From the NCBI GenBank assembly GCA_944380305.1, contig CALWHF010000001.1, positions 201,600 to 265,599 of the forward strand: a stretch of DNA of 64,000 nt. The letters are read 5' to 3'. Source of the DNA: an uncultured Christensenellaceae bacterium. GTDB taxonomy: Bacteria; Bacillota; Clostridia; Christensenellales; UBA3700. The notes under the pieces are model-generated. The model searched no databases, was not told the origin of the DNA, and worked only from the letters and a program-made list of their open reading frames with translations. Shown here piece by piece: positions 1 through 9,206 of this stretch; the stretch's first letter is position 1, and every line of letters starts with the position of its first letter. Position numbers and translations under genes: made by a program.

Positions 1-139
1 CGCGCGCAATAAAACGGTCAGAAACGGCGTACGCGCTCTCGGAGATTTTCTTCCGCTCGTTTTCCCTCATCTTTCTTTCGCCGCGTATACGCCGCGTTCT
101 TTCCCTTGCCCGGCGTGTAATGAAAACGGAAAAAGCGTG

Positions 140-167
140 AAAAAACGCGTCGCATTGCTGCGACGCG
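140..167 (-). terminator. Intrinsic terminator of the ribosomal super-operon
   Basis: Read on the minus strand, an 8-bp perfect GC-rich stem (CGCGTCGC with GCGACGCG, 6-nt loop) is followed by six T residues. It lies 26 bases past the rplQ stop. Transcription of the S10-spc-alpha block should stop here. Bases 1-139 show no gene I can support. Confidence 0.9.
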
Positions 168-193
168 AACGTTATTACGCTGCTATATTGCGA

Positions 194-718
194 TTACTTC
201 TTCGCGGGGGTCTCTTTGACGAGCTCGACTACTGCGACTTCTGCGCCGTCGCCACGTCTCTGTCCGAGTTTGACCACTCTGGTGTAACCGCCCTTCTGCC
301 CGCAATCGTTGGCACGCTTTGCGTAGAAAGGAGCATACTCTCTGAACATCTTTTCGACGAGAGGATGCTTTACCGCTCTGAGGCGTTTGGTGTAATCGCC
401 CTTGCTTTCCTTCTCAGCCTGAAGAGGTTTCAACTCTCTGAGTTTAGCCATCATGGTACGTCTTGCCGCGAGCTTTCTGACACCGTCGACGGTCTCCTCG
501 ACTGCAACGGTCTCGCCCTTGGCGTTGACCTTGTCCTTCTTGACTACCGCCACGTCTTCGTAGGTGTTGATAGCAAGCGTGATCATCTTTTCTGCGTATT
601 TCTGAACTTCTTTAGCTCTGCTGACGGTCGTTTCGAGACGTCCGTACCAAAGCAATTCCGAAGCCTGACTGCGAATCATAGCCATTCTCTGTTCGCTGGT
701 TCTTCCCAATTTTCTCAT
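194..718 (-). CDS. rplQ: 50S ribosomal protein L17
   Basis: L17 binds 23S rRNA near the peptide exit region of the large subunit. The N-terminal part (arrangement RAKEVQKYAEKMITLA) and the C-terminal GGYTRVVKLGQRRGD and VVELV blocks match the family. At 174 residues it is about 50 longer than most bacterial L17 proteins (roughly 116-130); the extra residues sit in the middle, about 50-82 and 93-115, rich in Lys and Glu. It is the last gene of the alpha operon, starting 14 bases after the rpoA stop, and is followed by a terminator. Confidence 0.95.
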   Translation of the reverse strand: MRKLGRTSEQRMAMIRSQASELLWYGRLETTVSRAKEVQKYAEKMITLAINTYEDVAVVKKDKVNAKGETVAVEETVDGVRKLAARRTMMAKLRELKPLQAEKESKGDYTKRLRAVKHPLVEKMFREYAPFYAKRANDCGQKGGYTRVVKLGQRRGDGAEVAVVELVKETPAKK

Positions 719-732
719 TGCTCTATATCTCC

Positions 733-1686
733 TTATTCGTCCTTACTGCGCAGGTCAAATCCCAGTTCTCTGATCTTCTTGATAACTTCGTCAAGCGATT
801 TCTTGCCGAGGTTTCTGACCTTGAGCATTTCCTCTTCGGTCTTTTTCGTCAGATCCTGAACGGTGTGGATACCCGCTCTCTTCAAGCAATTGTAGGAACG
901 TACGGACAAATCCAGATCCTCGATGCTTGTTTCAAGTTTCTTGTGAGTCTTCTCGTCGTCCTGAGAAATGAGGATCTCTCTGCCCTTCATCGTATCGACG
1001 AGGTTCACGAACAAGTTGACGTGATCTTCCATGATCTTCGCGGAAAGGCTTATGACCTCTCTCGGAGAGAACGTACCGTTGGTGGTGACGTTGATCGTCA
1101 GCTTGTCGTAATTGATGTTCTGTCCCAGACGCGTGCTTTCGACCGCGTAACTCGCGCTCTCCACGGGAGTGAAGATCGAGTCAACGGGGATATATCCGAG
1201 AGGCTGGGTCTCGTCCTTGTTCTCGTTTGCGGAAACGTAACCTCTGCCTACGCCGATCGTGATCTCCATTTTGAGATCCGCGCCCTCGTCGAGCGAGCAG
1301 ATATACATGTCGGGATTGAGGATCTCGATCTCCGAACCGTGCTGTATGTCCGCCGCGGTGACGATACCTGCGGTATTCTTCTCGATGGTAACGACCTGTC
1401 TGAAATCCTTGTCTTCGGTATGAGCTTTGACAGCGAGTCCCTTTATGTTGAGGATGATCTCGGTGACGTCCTCTTTAACCCCGGGAATGGAGCTGAATTC
1501 GTGCCTTACGCCCTCGATCTTGATGCCGACGGGAGCTGCGCCCGGAAGCGCGCTGAGAAGTATTCTTCTCAGGCAGTTGCCGAGAGTAGTACCGAATCCG
1601 CGTTCGAGCGGCTCGACGATAAACTGCATTTCTCTGCCTTCGTTTGTCTCTACGCACTCGATTCTCGGTTTCTGAATTTCTATCAT
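733..1686 (-). CDS. rpoA: DNA-directed RNA polymerase subunit alpha
   Basis: The alpha subunit dimerises to nucleate core RNA polymerase; its C-terminal domain contacts UP elements and activators. At 317 residues it is the normal length. The N-terminal domain shows RGFGTTLGNCLRRILLSALPG, and the C-terminal helix-hairpin-helix domain (about 250-310) shows LSVRSYNCLKRAGI and NLGKKSLDEV. A ribosome binding site precedes the ATG, and the gene sits between rpsD and rplQ, the usual alpha operon position. Confidence 0.98.
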   Translation of the reverse strand: MIEIQKPRIECVETNEGREMQFIVEPLERGFGTTLGNCLRRILLSALPGAAPVGIKIEGVRHEFSSIPGVKEDVTEIILNIKGLAVKAHTEDKDFRQVVTIEKNTAGIVTAADIQHGSEIEILNPDMYICSLDEGADLKMEITIGVGRGYVSANENKDETQPLGYIPVDSIFTPVESASYAVESTRLGQNINYDKLTINVTTNGTFSPREVISLSAKIMEDHVNLFVNLVDTMKGREILISQDDEKTHKKLETSIEDLDLSVRSYNCLKRAGIHTVQDLTKKTEEEMLKVRNLGKKSLDEVIKKIRELGFDLRSKDE

Positions 1687-1712
1687 ATATACCTCCTGCT
1701 ATGCGCCGTCGA

Positions 1713-2336
1713 TTATTTGGAATACAACTCGACGATAAGATGCTCTTCGATTTTCTGCTCCACGTCGCTTCTCTCGGGCAGCTCGACTACCTTACCCGTC
1801 AGGGTCGCGTTGTCGAACTCGAGCCACTTGGGAAGACCGATGGAATTAGCCGCCTTGAGCTCCTCGAAAATCTTTTTGTCTTTCTTGTTTTCCTTTACCG
1901 CGATGACGTCGCCCTTCTTCACGAGGAAGGAAGGAATGTTGACGTTCTCGCCGTTGACGGTGATAAGACCGTGGTTGACGATCTGTCTTGCCTGCGCTCT
2001 GCTGGTAGCGAGACTGAGGCGGAATACTACGTTGTCGAGTCTTCTCTCGAGAAGAATCAGCATGTTCTCACCGGTGATGCCTCTCATGGTCTCTGCCTTG
2101 TCGAAGTATCCCTTGAACTGCTTTTCGCAAAGTCCGTAGATTCTCTTGGTCTTCTGCTTCTCTCTGAGCTGTATGGAATAGCCGGAAGCCTTCTTTCTCG
2201 AAGTGCCGTGCTGACCGGGAGCGGTGGGACGCTTAGCAAGCGGGCACTTCTCCGAAACGCACTTTGCACCCTTGAGGAACAATTTTACGCCCTCGCGTCT
2301 GCACTGACGACAATCGGGTCCTGTATATTTAGCCAT
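1713..2336 (-). CDS. rpsD: 30S ribosomal protein S4 (zinc-binding form)
   Basis: S4 is a primary binder of the 5' domain of 16S rRNA and starts small-subunit assembly. The protein has 207 residues. It keeps four Cys near the N terminus (C9, C12, C26, C31), the zinc-binding C+ form. The S4 RNA-binding domain covers about residues 97-160 ([10 protein letters not shown], then NHGLITVNG). In many bacteria S4 represses its own operon, and the leader before rpsM (3140-3255) is a possible target here. Confidence 0.97.
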   Translation of the reverse strand: MAKYTGPDCRQCRREGVKLFLKGAKCVSEKCPLAKRPTAPGQHGTSRKKASGYSIQLREKQKTKRIYGLCEKQFKGYFDKAETMRGITGENMLILLERRLDNVVFRLSLATSRAQARQIVNHGLITVNGENVNIPSFLVKKGDVIAVKENKKDKKIFEELKAANSIGLPKWLEFDNATLTGKVVELPERSDVEQKIEEHLIVELYSK

Positions 2337-2354
2337 GTTGTTAGTACCTCCTGA

Positions 2355-2753
2355 TTACAGCCTTCTGCGCTTGGGCGGACGGCATCCGTTGTGAGGAATG
2401 GGAGATACGTCTTTGATCATCGTAACTTCCAGACCTGCGACCTGGAGTGCTCTGATTGCGGACTCGCGACCCGTACCCGGACCCTTGACGTAGACTTCTA
2501 CGCTGCGCAGACCGCTCTCGTAAGCGACTTTTGCGGCATCCTCGCTGACCATCTGCGCTGCGAAAGCGGTGGACTTCTTGGAGCCTCTCAGATTGAGTTT
2601 GCCACTGCTGGACCAGGATATAGCGTTACCCTGCAGATCAGTGATCGTAACTATCGTGTTGTTGAAGGAGGCGTGAATATGAGCCGCGCCCTTTTCCACA
2701 CGACGCTTGTTGACGGCACGCTTTTTAGTAGCGGCCTTTTTAGCAACTGCCAT
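2355..2753 (-). CDS. rpsK: 30S ribosomal protein S11
   Basis: S11 forms part of the small-subunit platform near the E site. It has 132 residues, with a short Lys/Arg/Ala-rich N terminus. The conserved block starting [16 protein letters not shown] and the C-terminal [18 protein letters not shown] region match the family. It lies 14 bases downstream of rpsM and 18 upstream of rpsD. Confidence 0.97.
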   Translation of the reverse strand: MAVAKKAATKKRAVNKRRVEKGAAHIHASFNNTIVTITDLQGNAISWSSSGKLNLRGSKKSTAFAAQMVSEDAAKVAYESGLRSVEVYVKGPGTGRESAIRALQVAGLEVTMIKDVSPIPHNGCRPPKRRRL

Positions 2754-2767
2754 TTTTCTTTACCTCC

Positions 2768-3139
2768 TTACTTCTTTTTGCTGCGGCTGACCGTCTTCTT
2801 CGGTCCTTTGCGGGTACGAGCGTTCTGCTTGGTGTTCTGACCTCTTACGGGCAGACCCTTGCGGTGACGGATACCTCTGTAGCAACCGATTTCAGTAAGT
2901 CTTTTGATGTTGAGTTTAACTTCGCGCTTCAGTTCGCCCTCAACGGTCAGGTTGTGGTCGATGTATTCACGAATTTTGCTAACTTCGTCTTCGGTCAGAT
3001 CCTTGACTCTGGTGTCGGGATTGATACCCGTTGCTTGAAGGACCAGGTTGGACGTAACTCTGCCTATACCGTAGATATAGGTAAGACCGATTTCCACTCT
3101 TTTTTCGCGCGGTAAGTCCACGCCGGCAATACGAGCCAT
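2768..3139 (-). CDS. rpsM: 30S ribosomal protein S13
   Basis: S13 sits in the small-subunit head and touches both the P-site tRNA and the large subunit. It has 123 residues. The N terminus ([21 protein letters not shown]) and the C-terminal [16 protein letters not shown] block with a basic tail are diagnostic. The ATG follows a good GGAGG site at 8-nt spacing. It is the first gene after a 240-base gap that carries a promoter and a structured leader. Confidence 0.97.
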   Translation of the reverse strand: MARIAGVDLPREKRVEIGLTYIYGIGRVTSNLVLQATGINPDTRVKDLTEDEVSKIREYIDHNLTVEGELKREVKLNIKRLTEIGCYRGIRHRKGLPVRGQNTKQNARTRKGPKKTVSRSKKK

Positions 3140-3255
3140 TAAACTACCTCCAAAGTAATTGTTTGTATATTAGACGATCTGAGGAAGACAAGTCTAATTG
3201 AAAGTGACGAAAACTTGTCCAGCCGCTCCCCTCACGAATAATCACATAATTTTGC
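3140..3255 (-). promoter_or_regulatory. Candidate structured leader of the alpha operon (rpsM leader)
   Basis: On the minus strand, the region between the inferred transcription start (about 3255) and the rpsM ATG contains two competing helices. One pairs GACAAGT (about 3213-3219) with ACTTGTC (3187-3193). The other pairs TAGAC with GTCTA across 3171-3196. The two share bases, so they cannot form together. The E. coli alpha operon leader before rpsM is an S4-responsive pseudoknot; a similar role here is inference from position. Confidence 0.4.
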
Positions 3256-3261
3256 TATGGT

Positions 3262-3291
3262 ATTATATCATACCAAATATCTAAATAGCAA
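3262..3291 (-). promoter_or_regulatory. Promoter for rpsM-rpsK-rpsD-rpoA-rplQ
   Basis: Minus strand: -35 TTGCTA (3286-3291), 18-bp spacer, -10 TATAAT (3262-3267) with an upstream TGA making an extended -10. It lies in an AT-rich gap inside an otherwise tightly packed ribosomal cluster, so the alpha operon genes can be transcribed separately. Confidence 0.75.
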
Positions 3292-3379
3292 ATAAAATTT
3301 ACTATTTTTTAAGACGAAGACGCGCGCAGAAAGAATTTTTCTTCCTACGCACCCTCTTTTTCTCTTTTATTCAGAGTGA

Positions 3380-3496
3380 TTAGCCCTGTCTTTGCTTGTG
3401 CTTCTTGTATTTGGAGCAGATGATCATGACTTTTCCGTCTCTCTTGATCACTCTGCATTTGTCGCACATGGGTTTAACAGAAGGTCTGACTTTCAT
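3380..3496 (-). CDS. rpmJ: 50S ribosomal protein L36 (zinc-binding form)
   Basis: L36 is the smallest large-subunit protein and stabilises 23S rRNA contacts. The 38 codons begin [20 protein letters not shown] and end KKHKQRQG. The C11-x2-C14, C27, H33 pattern is the zinc-binding type. The ATG follows a GGAT-containing ribosome binding site, 23 bases after the infA stop. The gene is too short for usual length cut-offs but its sequence is unmistakable. Confidence 0.96.
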   Translation of the reverse strand: MKVRPSVKPMCDKCRVIKRDGKVMIICSKYKKHKQRQG

Positions 3497-3519
3497 TTTT
3501 TTATCCTCCGATTCTCTTT

Positions 3520-3741
3520 CTAGTTCTTGTTTCTCCATACGATACGGCCTTTGGTCAGATCGTAGGGGCTTAATTCTACTTTTACGGTATCGCCCTCGAG
3601 AATTTTGATGTAATTCTTTCTGAGCTTGCCGGACAGGTATGCGACGATCTCGTGATTGTTCGTCAACCTGACCTTGAAATTAGTGTTGGGCAGTACCTCG
3701 GTTACTACGCCCTCGGCTTCGATGCAATCTTCTTTCGACAT
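3520..3741 (-). CDS. infA: Translation initiation factor IF-1
   Basis: IF-1 binds the 30S A site during initiation. I chose the internal ATG giving 73 residues ([20 protein letters not shown] onward), the normal family length; a GGAG-type site (AGGAGAGGTAAC) precedes it. The OB-fold core shows [20 protein letters not shown] and [18 protein letters not shown]. The frame stays open upstream inside the KOW gene, but that extension is not conserved in the family. Confidence 0.96.
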   Translation of the reverse strand: MSKEDCIEAEGVVTEVLPNTNFKVRLTNNHEIVAYLSGKLRKNYIKILEGDTVKVELSPYDLTKGRIVWRNKN

Positions 3742-3743
3742 TG

Positions 3744-4019
3744 TTACCTCTCCTGTTTCGCGTATTTTTTCAACTCTCTGCGCAGCGCGCTGTCGGTAAG
3801 TTTTCCTTGTTCGAGCGACGTTATCAGATCTTCTCTCTCGTCGATCTTGTCGAGATGCTTGAATCTCTTGACCTTGGGATTGTCGAGTTTTCTCAGTCTG
3901 CCGTCGCACGCGAGGCAGAAGTCCTCGCCCACGATCTTGACCGTCAGATAAACTCTGCCCGTGTCGTGACCCGCTCTCGATACCGCAATATCGCCCGTCT
4001 TTAAGTTCTTGTCTTTCAT
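3744..4019 (-). CDS. KOW-domain RNA-binding protein (L14e/L6e/L27e-like)
   Basis: A 91-residue basic protein. Its N-terminal half ([23 protein letters not shown]) fits a KOW/SH3-like barrel; the C-terminal half is a charged helix. Proteins of this type, annotated as ribosomal protein L14e/L6e/L27e-like, are usual between map and infA in Clostridia. A ribosome-associated RNA-binding role is inferred from family and position. It is packed tightly: the map stop lies 2 bases upstream of its ATG and infA begins 3 bases after its stop. Confidence 0.85.
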   Translation of the reverse strand: MKDKNLKTGDIAVSRAGHDTGRVYLTVKIVGEDFCLACDGRLRKLDNPKVKRFKHLDKIDEREDLITSLEQGKLTDSALRRELKKYAKQER

Positions 4020-4020
4020 A

Positions 4021-4767
4021 TCACAGCGAAAGGATCTCCACTCCGTCTTCGGTGATCGCCACGGTGTTCTCGTAATGCGCCGACGGCTTGCCGTCTGCAG
4101 TTACGACCGTCCATCCGTCGTCCAGCATGACGACGTCGTATCCGCCCGCGTTGACCATTGGCTCTATCGCGATCGTCATATTCGCCCTGAGCCTGAGCCC
4201 GTGCCCCGGCCTCCCGTAATTGGGGACCTCGGGATCTTCGTGCATATCCGTTCCTATACCGTGTCCCACAAGAGCGCGTACGACCGAAAAGCCGTTGCTC
4301 TCGACGTAGGACTGTATCGCGTGCCCGAGATCTCCGAGCCTCACCCCTTCTTTGAGTATCTTCACTCCTTCGAAGAAGCTCTGTTTCGTGACCTCGATGA
4401 GCTTTTGTTTCTCTTCAGAGACCTTGCCTATCGCGAAAGTCCTCGCCGCATCGCCGTTGTAGCCCTTGTATATCGACCCGATGTCCACGCTGACTATCTG
4501 CCCTTCCTCAATATATCTCTTTGCCGAAGGTATGCCGTGAACGACCTCTTCGTCTATCGATATACAGGCGGATGCGGGATAACCCTCGTATCCGAGAAAT
4601 GACGGGACCGCGTCGCAGCTTACGATGTAATCGTGCGCTATCTTGTCGAGCTGCTTAGTCGTCATGCCGGGCTTTATCTTCTCCTCGAGAAGGTCGAGCG
4701 TGTCTCTGACGATCTGATTCGCTTTGCGCATCAGCCCGATTTCCTGCGCGGTCTTAACAGTTACCAT
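4021..4767 (-). CDS. map: Methionine aminopeptidase, type I
   Basis: Removes the N-terminal Met from nascent proteins after deformylation. It has 248 residues. The pita-bread fold ligands are visible: two Asp in VSVDIGSIYKGYNGDAARTF, His in GHGIGTDMHEDPEVPNYG, and Glu in IAIEPMV and ENTVAI. There is no N-terminal zinc-finger extension. Its start overlaps the adk end by 14 bases, so the two are probably translationally coupled. Confidence 0.96.
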   Translation of the reverse strand: MVTVKTAQEIGLMRKANQIVRDTLDLLEEKIKPGMTTKQLDKIAHDYIVSCDAVPSFLGYEGYPASACISIDEEVVHGIPSAKRYIEEGQIVSVDIGSIYKGYNGDAARTFAIGKVSEEKQKLIEVTKQSFFEGVKILKEGVRLGDLGHAIQSYVESNGFSVVRALVGHGIGTDMHEDPEVPNYGRPGHGLRLRANMTIAIEPMVNAGGYDVVMLDDGWTVVTADGKPSAHYENTVAITEDGVEILSL

Positions 4768-5380
4768 CTATTACCTTGATAATGCTGTCGGTGACCTCGG
4801 CAACGTCCTTCATGCCGTCCACGTCCACGAGTATTCCCTTTGCGGAGTAGTACTCGATAAGCGGAGCGGTCTGACGGTAGTATACCTCAAGCCTGGACTT
4901 TACGGTCTCTTCCTTGTCGTCGTCTCTCTGGTACAGCTTCGCGCCGCATTTGTCGCAGACGTCGGACGGATGAGTGGAAACGTGATAGCTTTCGCCGCAA
5001 GCGCACATGCGTCTGCCCGCGATACGCGCAACCACCGCCTCGTCGTCTACCGCGATGTTTACCGCAAGAGCGACCTTGGTGATCTCGTCGAGTGCCTTAG
5101 CCTGCTCGATGGTCCTCGGGAAACCGTCGAGAAGATAGCCTTTCTTGCAATCGTCCTCGGCGAGTCTCGCCTGCATGACCTTTATGATCACCTCGTCGGG
5201 AACGAGCGCGCCCTTGTCGATGTAACTCTTCGCGAGCTTGCCCAGTTCCGTCCCCGCCTTGATGTTGGCTCTCAGTATGTCACCCGTAGAGATGTGCGGA
5301 ATGTCGTACTTTTCGGATATTCTCTTTGCCTGCGTGCCCTTGCCTGCGCCGGGAGCGCCCAGAAATACGAGGTTTTTCAT
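4754..5380 (-). CDS. adk: Adenylate kinase with zinc-type lid
   Basis: Catalyses ATP + AMP to 2 ADP. It has 208 residues. The P-loop is GAPGAGKGTQ (residues 8-17) and the AMP site is DGFPRT. The lid carries four Cys (RRMCACGESYH, then CDKCG), so it is the zinc-binding form. The first Cys pair is spaced by one residue, where many family members have two. It lies between secY and map, with its ATG 2 bases past the secY stop. Confidence 0.97.
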   Translation of the reverse strand: MKNLVFLGAPGAGKGTQAKRISEKYDIPHISTGDILRANIKAGTELGKLAKSYIDKGALVPDEVIIKVMQARLAEDDCKKGYLLDGFPRTIEQAKALDEITKVALAVNIAVDDEAVVARIAGRRMCACGESYHVSTHPSDVCDKCGAKLYQRDDDKEETVKSRLEVYYRQTAPLIEYYSAKGILVDVDGMKDVAEVTDSIIKVIDGNC

Positions 5381-5381
5381 C

Positions 5382-6674
5382 TTACTTCAAAAATCCTTTG
5401 TAGTGTTTCATCATGATCTGCGATTCGAGCTGCTTGTCGAGTTCGAGCGCGACGCTGACGATAATCAGCATTCCCGTTGCGCTGAACGCATTGGTCATGC
5501 CTATCGGCGAACCGAGCGCGTTGAATCCGAACGTCGGAACGATCGCGATAAACGCGAGGAAGAGTGCGCCGAAAAGGGTTATACGGCTGTTTATCTTCGC
5601 AAGATACTCGCTGGTCGGCTTGCCGGGTCTTACGCCCTGCACCGTACCGCCGTACTGCTGAAGGTTTCTCGCAACGTCTATCGGGTTGAACTGAATCTGC
5701 GCGTAGAAGTATGCGAAGAAGATGATGAATATAAACGTGAATATATAGTACACTGCGGTGCCGGCACCGAGATACTTCGCATAGAACAGCACTACCGCGT
5801 TGTCCGCAGGGAAGAACGAAAGTATCATCTGCGGGAACATCAGGAACGCCGACGCGAAGATTATCGGCATAACGCCGCTTCCGTTGACCTTCATCGGGAT
5901 GTAGGTGGACTGACCGCCGTACATCTTGTTACCCTTGACCTGCTTTGCGTAGTTGACTTTGATCCTGCGTTCGCTGCCGTCGATGAAGACGATAAGCAGG
6001 AACATCACGAGTACGAGCAGCAGGTATCCGAGGATATACCATATATTGTCGGGCTGGTCGCCGAGAGTGCCGAACGCGCTGATGAGCGACGTCGCAAAGG
6101 ACGAAACGATACCGATGAAGATTATCATCGAAGAACCGTTGCCGATGCCGTATTCGGTGATTCTCTCGCTGAGCCACATTACGAAGGTGGAACCTGCGGT
6201 CAGCAGCAATATGATTATCGCACCGCTGACGGCTTCGCTACCGAACGTAGGCTCGATCGCGCCCGAGTTGTGGAACGTGACCACGACGCCTATACCCTGC
6301 ACGATCGCGAGCACTATCGCAACGTATCTCGTGATCCGGGTGATCTTGGCGCGGCCTTCGTCGCCCTCTTTGCTCATCCTCTCGAGCGGAGGAATTATCA
6401 GGGTCAACAGCTGCATGATGATGAAGCTGTTGATGAACGGCAAGATGCCTAGCGCAAACAGCGTACCGCTTCCGAGCGAACCGCCCGATACGACGTTCAT
6501 GATCTGCAACAAAGTGTTGTTGTTACCCGTGACCGCCTGCTGGACCGATGCAAAGTCCAGTCCCGGGACGGGGATATAGCAGCCTATTCTGTACACCAGG
6601 AGAAGTCCCAGCGTTATGAATATCTTGATCCTTAAACTTCTGTCTTTGAAAGCGTTAACCAGCGTTTGCCACAT
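5382..6674 (-). CDS. secY: Protein translocase subunit SecY
   Basis: Forms the channel of the Sec translocon in the cytoplasmic membrane. It has 430 residues with about ten hydrophobic segments. Family blocks include the N-terminal YRIGCYIPVPGLD, the lateral-gate region GILPFINSFIIMQLL followed by PPLERMSKEG, and the C-terminal VRPGKPTSEYLAKI. The start codon overlaps the rplO stop by one base (TAATG), typical for the spc operon. Confidence 0.98.
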   Translation of the reverse strand: MWQTLVNAFKDRSLRIKIFITLGLLLVYRIGCYIPVPGLDFASVQQAVTGNNNTLLQIMNVVSGGSLGSGTLFALGILPFINSFIIMQLLTLIIPPLERMSKEGDEGRAKITRITRYVAIVLAIVQGIGVVVTFHNSGAIEPTFGSEAVSGAIIILLLTAGSTFVMWLSERITEYGIGNGSSMIIFIGIVSSFATSLISAFGTLGDQPDNIWYILGYLLLVLVMFLLIVFIDGSERRIKVNYAKQVKGNKMYGGQSTYIPMKVNGSGVMPIIFASAFLMFPQMILSFFPADNAVVLFYAKYLGAGTAVYYIFTFIFIIFFAYFYAQIQFNPIDVARNLQQYGGTVQGVRPGKPTSEYLAKINSRITLFGALFLAFIAIVPTFGFNALGSPIGMTNAFSATGMLIIVSVALELDKQLESQIMMKHYKGFLK

Positions 6675-7117
6675 TATAGCACCTCTACTTTGCCACCTGC
6701 TTTTTCAATCGCTTCCGCAGCCGACTTTGTGAATTTGTTTGCGCGGACGGTGAGCTTCTTGGTCAGCTCGCCTTTTCCCAGTACCTTTACGCCGTACGCC
6801 TCGACCTTGCTGAGTACGCCCTCTCCGAGGAGTACCGCTGCGTCGATGACGTCGCCGTCGTTAAACTTTTCGAGGTCGCATACGTTGACGATCGAATACT
6901 GTTTCTTGAAGTAGTTGTTGAAGCCTCTCTTGGGGATTCTTCTGACGAGGGGCATCTGACCGCCTTCGAAACCGGGTCTTACGCCGCCGCCGCTTCTCGC
7001 CCACTGTCCTTTGTGACCCTTGCCGGAGGTCTTTCCGAGACCGGAACCGATACCTCTGCCGAGTCTTCTGGACTCTTTCTTTGCTCCCTGTGCGGGTGCC
7101 ATGTCATGTAATTTCAT
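6674..7117 (-). CDS. rplO: 50S ribosomal protein L15
   Basis: A late-assembly 23S rRNA-binding protein of 147 residues. The glycine-rich N-terminal region ([20 protein letters not shown], then [20 protein letters not shown]) is diagnostic. The C-terminal half has the L15/L18e fold, ending in KAGGKVEVL. It lies between rpmD and secY. Confidence 0.97.
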   Translation of the reverse strand: MKLHDMAPAQGAKKESRRLGRGIGSGLGKTSGKGHKGQWARSGGGVRPGFEGGQMPLVRRIPKRGFNNYFKKQYSIVNVCDLEKFNDGDVIDAAVLLGEGVLSKVEAYGVKVLGKGELTKKLTVRANKFTKSAAEAIEKAGGKVEVL

Positions 7118-7128
7118 AGCCTCTCTCC

Positions 7129-7308
7129 TTATGCCTCTTCGACTTTGACGAGGTGGCTGACCACTCTGACCATGCCCTTCGTGCAGTCGTTGTCGGGAAC
7201 TACGTTGGAGGTGCCGACCTTCTTGAGTCCGAGCGCCTCTACGGTAGCCTTTTGCTTTTTGGTGCAGCTGATAGTGCTCTTTACGAGAGTTACTTTGATA
7301 TTTGCCAT
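7129..7308 (-). CDS. rpmD: 50S ribosomal protein L30
   Basis: A 59-residue protein starting [20 protein letters not shown], with the family signature continuing [12 protein letters not shown] and ending [14 protein letters not shown]. It binds 23S rRNA domain II. A GGAGGG ribosome binding site precedes the ATG. It is in the standard place between rpsE and rplO. Confidence 0.95.
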   Translation of the reverse strand: MANIKVTLVKSTISCTKKQKATVEALGLKKVGTSNVVPDNDCTKGMVRVVSHLVKVEEA

Positions 7309-7321
7309 CTTTTTACCCTCC

Positions 7322-7837
7322 TTAGCCCATTATTTCTTCTACGGTCTTGCCGCGGAGAGCCGCAACCTGTTCGACCGTCTTGAGTTTTCTGAGCGCGTCC
7401 ATCGTAGCCTTGACGCAGTTGATGGGGTTGTTGCTGCCCAGCGATTTGGTACGGATGTCTTTGATACCCGAAACCTCGAGGATCGCGCGGACGGGACCGC
7501 CCGCTATAACGCCGGTACCTTCGCTTGCCGGCATGATCACTACTTTCGCGCTACCGAACTCACCGATAGCCTCGTGGGGGATCGTGGTGCCTACGAGCGA
7601 AACCTGGACCATGTTGCGCTTTGCGTCAGCCGTAGCCTTGCGGATCGCCTCGGGGATCTCAGCCGCCTTTCCGGTGCCGATACCCAGCATACCCTTGCCG
7701 TCGCCTACTACCATGAGCGCAGCGAGTCTCATTGTTCTGCCGCCTTTGACGACCTTGGTAACGCGTCTGACCGCGATCAGCTTATTGAGCATTTCGTCTC
7801 TTTCGCTGTTTTGAAATTTATTCTCTTTCTTAGCCAT
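7322..7837 (-). CDS. rpsE: 30S ribosomal protein S5
   Basis: S5 lies near the mRNA entry channel and contributes to decoding accuracy and helicase activity. It has 171 residues. The double-stranded RNA-binding-like N-terminal domain shows [22 protein letters not shown], and the C-terminal domain shows [23 protein letters not shown]. It follows rplR by 14 bases. Confidence 0.97.
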   Translation of the reverse strand: MAKKENKFQNSERDEMLNKLIAVRRVTKVVKGGRTMRLAALMVVGDGKGMLGIGTGKAAEIPEAIRKATADAKRNMVQVSLVGTTIPHEAIGEFGSAKVVIMPASEGTGVIAGGPVRAILEVSGIKDIRTKSLGSNNPINCVKATMDALRKLKTVEQVAALRGKTVEEIMG

Positions 7838-7851
7838 GTTCGTTCCTCCGA

Positions 7852-8220
7852 TTAGAATTTGAGACCTGCTTCTCTCGCGCCGTCCGCGACCATCTTGACG
7901 CGTCCGGTATAGAGGTATCCGCCTCTGTCGAAGACTACCTCGGTGATGCCTGCCGCAAGTGCCTTCTCGGCGACCTTGCCGCCGACGTACTTAGCGGCTT
8001 CGCTCTTGGTCATCTCGGCTACTGCCTTGACTACGTCCTTATCCAGCGTGGAGCAGGAAACGAGGGTGTTGCCCTTTACGTCGTCGATGATCTGTACGGA
8101 AATATTGTTCGTGCTTCTGTACACGTTGAAACGCGGTCTTTCCGCCGTGCCGCTTATCTTGGCACGGATTCTGCTGTGTCTCTTTTGTCTGATAGCGTTT
8201 TTATCAATATTCTTTATCAT
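7852..8220 (-). CDS. rplR: 50S ribosomal protein L18
   Basis: L18 binds 5S rRNA and helps form the central protuberance. It has 122 residues: a basic N-terminal arm ([20 protein letters not shown]) followed by [18 protein letters not shown], and the conserved C-terminal block [24 protein letters not shown]. Spacing to rplF is 13 bases. Confidence 0.97.
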   Translation of the reverse strand: MIKNIDKNAIRQKRHSRIRAKISGTAERPRFNVYRSTNNISVQIIDDVKGNTLVSCSTLDKDVVKAVAEMTKSEAAKYVGGKVAEKALAAGITEVVFDRGGYLYTGRVKMVADGAREAGLKF

Positions 8221-8233
8221 ATCCTACTCCTTA

Positions 8234-8776
8234 TTACTTCGTACCCTTCTTGCCTTCCTTGCGTGCGATCACTTCGTCGCTGTAACGGATGCCGTACGCA
8301 TGATAGGGATCGGGCTTGCGAAGCGATCTGATGTTGGCTGCGATCTGTCCGACCTTTTCGTTGTCGATACCCTTGACGACAATATCCTTTTCGGACGGAA
8401 CTTCGAGCGTGATGCCGTCAGTCTCCGGAACCTCGATATTGTGCGAGTAACCGATACTCAAGACGACCTTATTGCCCTGCTTGACCACTCTGTAACCTAC
8501 GCCGTTGACGACAAGCCCCTTCTGGAAGCCCTTGGTGACGCCTTCGACCATGTTTGCGATCAGCTTGCGGTAAAGACCGTGCTTGGATTTGATTTCTTTT
8601 TCTTCACTCGATCTCGTGCATACGACGTGGCCGTTCTCGACCTTGACGGTGATGCACTTGTCGATCTCTCTCGTCAGCGTGCCTTTGGGGCCTTTTACGG
8701 TAACGACGTTCTCGGGGGAGACGGTCACCTCGACGCCCTGAGGGATAACTACGGGAAGTCTGCCTATTCTCGACAT
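8234..8776 (-). CDS. rplF: 50S ribosomal protein L6
   Basis: L6 sits near the factor-binding GTPase centre. It has 180 residues with two related L6 domains, beginning MSRIGRLPVVIPQGVEVTVS and carrying the C-terminal signature KPDPYHAYGIRYSDEVIARKEGKKG. It lies between rpsH and rplR with short spacers. Confidence 0.97.
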   Translation of the reverse strand: MSRIGRLPVVIPQGVEVTVSPENVVTVKGPKGTLTREIDKCITVKVENGHVVCTRSSEEKEIKSKHGLYRKLIANMVEGVTKGFQKGLVVNGVGYRVVKQGNKVVLSIGYSHNIEVPETDGITLEVPSEKDIVVKGIDNEKVGQIAANIRSLRKPDPYHAYGIRYSDEVIARKEGKKGTK

Positions 8777-8789
8777 CTCTCAGCCCTCC

Positions 8790-9188
8790 TTACCAGACGT
8801 ACGCCAGCACTTCGCCGCCGACGTGTTGAGCTCTCGCTTCCTTATCGGTCATAACGCCCTTGGAAGTAGAAACGATCGCTATTCCCAAGCCGCCCAGAAC
8901 TTTGGGGAGCTTGTCGGACGAAGCGTATACGCGCAGACCGGGCTTGGATATTCTCTTGATACCGGTGATTACGCGCTCTTTCTTCGCGCCGTATTTGAGA
9001 TTTACTTTCATAACACTTTGAACACCGCTTTCGACAAGCTCGACGCTCTCGAGGTAACCCTCTCTGACCAGAATGTCCGCAATGGACTTCTTGATCTTGG
9101 AGTAGGGCACTTCGACGCTGTCGTGTCTCGCAACGAGACCGTTGCGGATACGGGTGAGCATGTCTGCGATAGGATCAGTTATCATCAT
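8790..9188 (-). CDS. rpsH: 30S ribosomal protein S8
   Basis: S8 binds the central domain of 16S rRNA and in E. coli also represses the spc operon. It has 132 residues. The start [15 protein letters not shown] and the C-terminal [31 protein letters not shown] are typical. The frame begins with two Met codons and either could be used; the first gives the listed start. Confidence 0.97.
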   Translation of the reverse strand: MMITDPIADMLTRIRNGLVARHDSVEVPYSKIKKSIADILVREGYLESVELVESGVQSVMKVNLKYGAKKERVITGIKRISKPGLRVYASSDKLPKVLGGLGIAIVSTSKGVMTDKEARAQHVGGEVLAYVW

Positions 9189-9206
9189 AGTCTGTATTTC
9201 CTCCGA

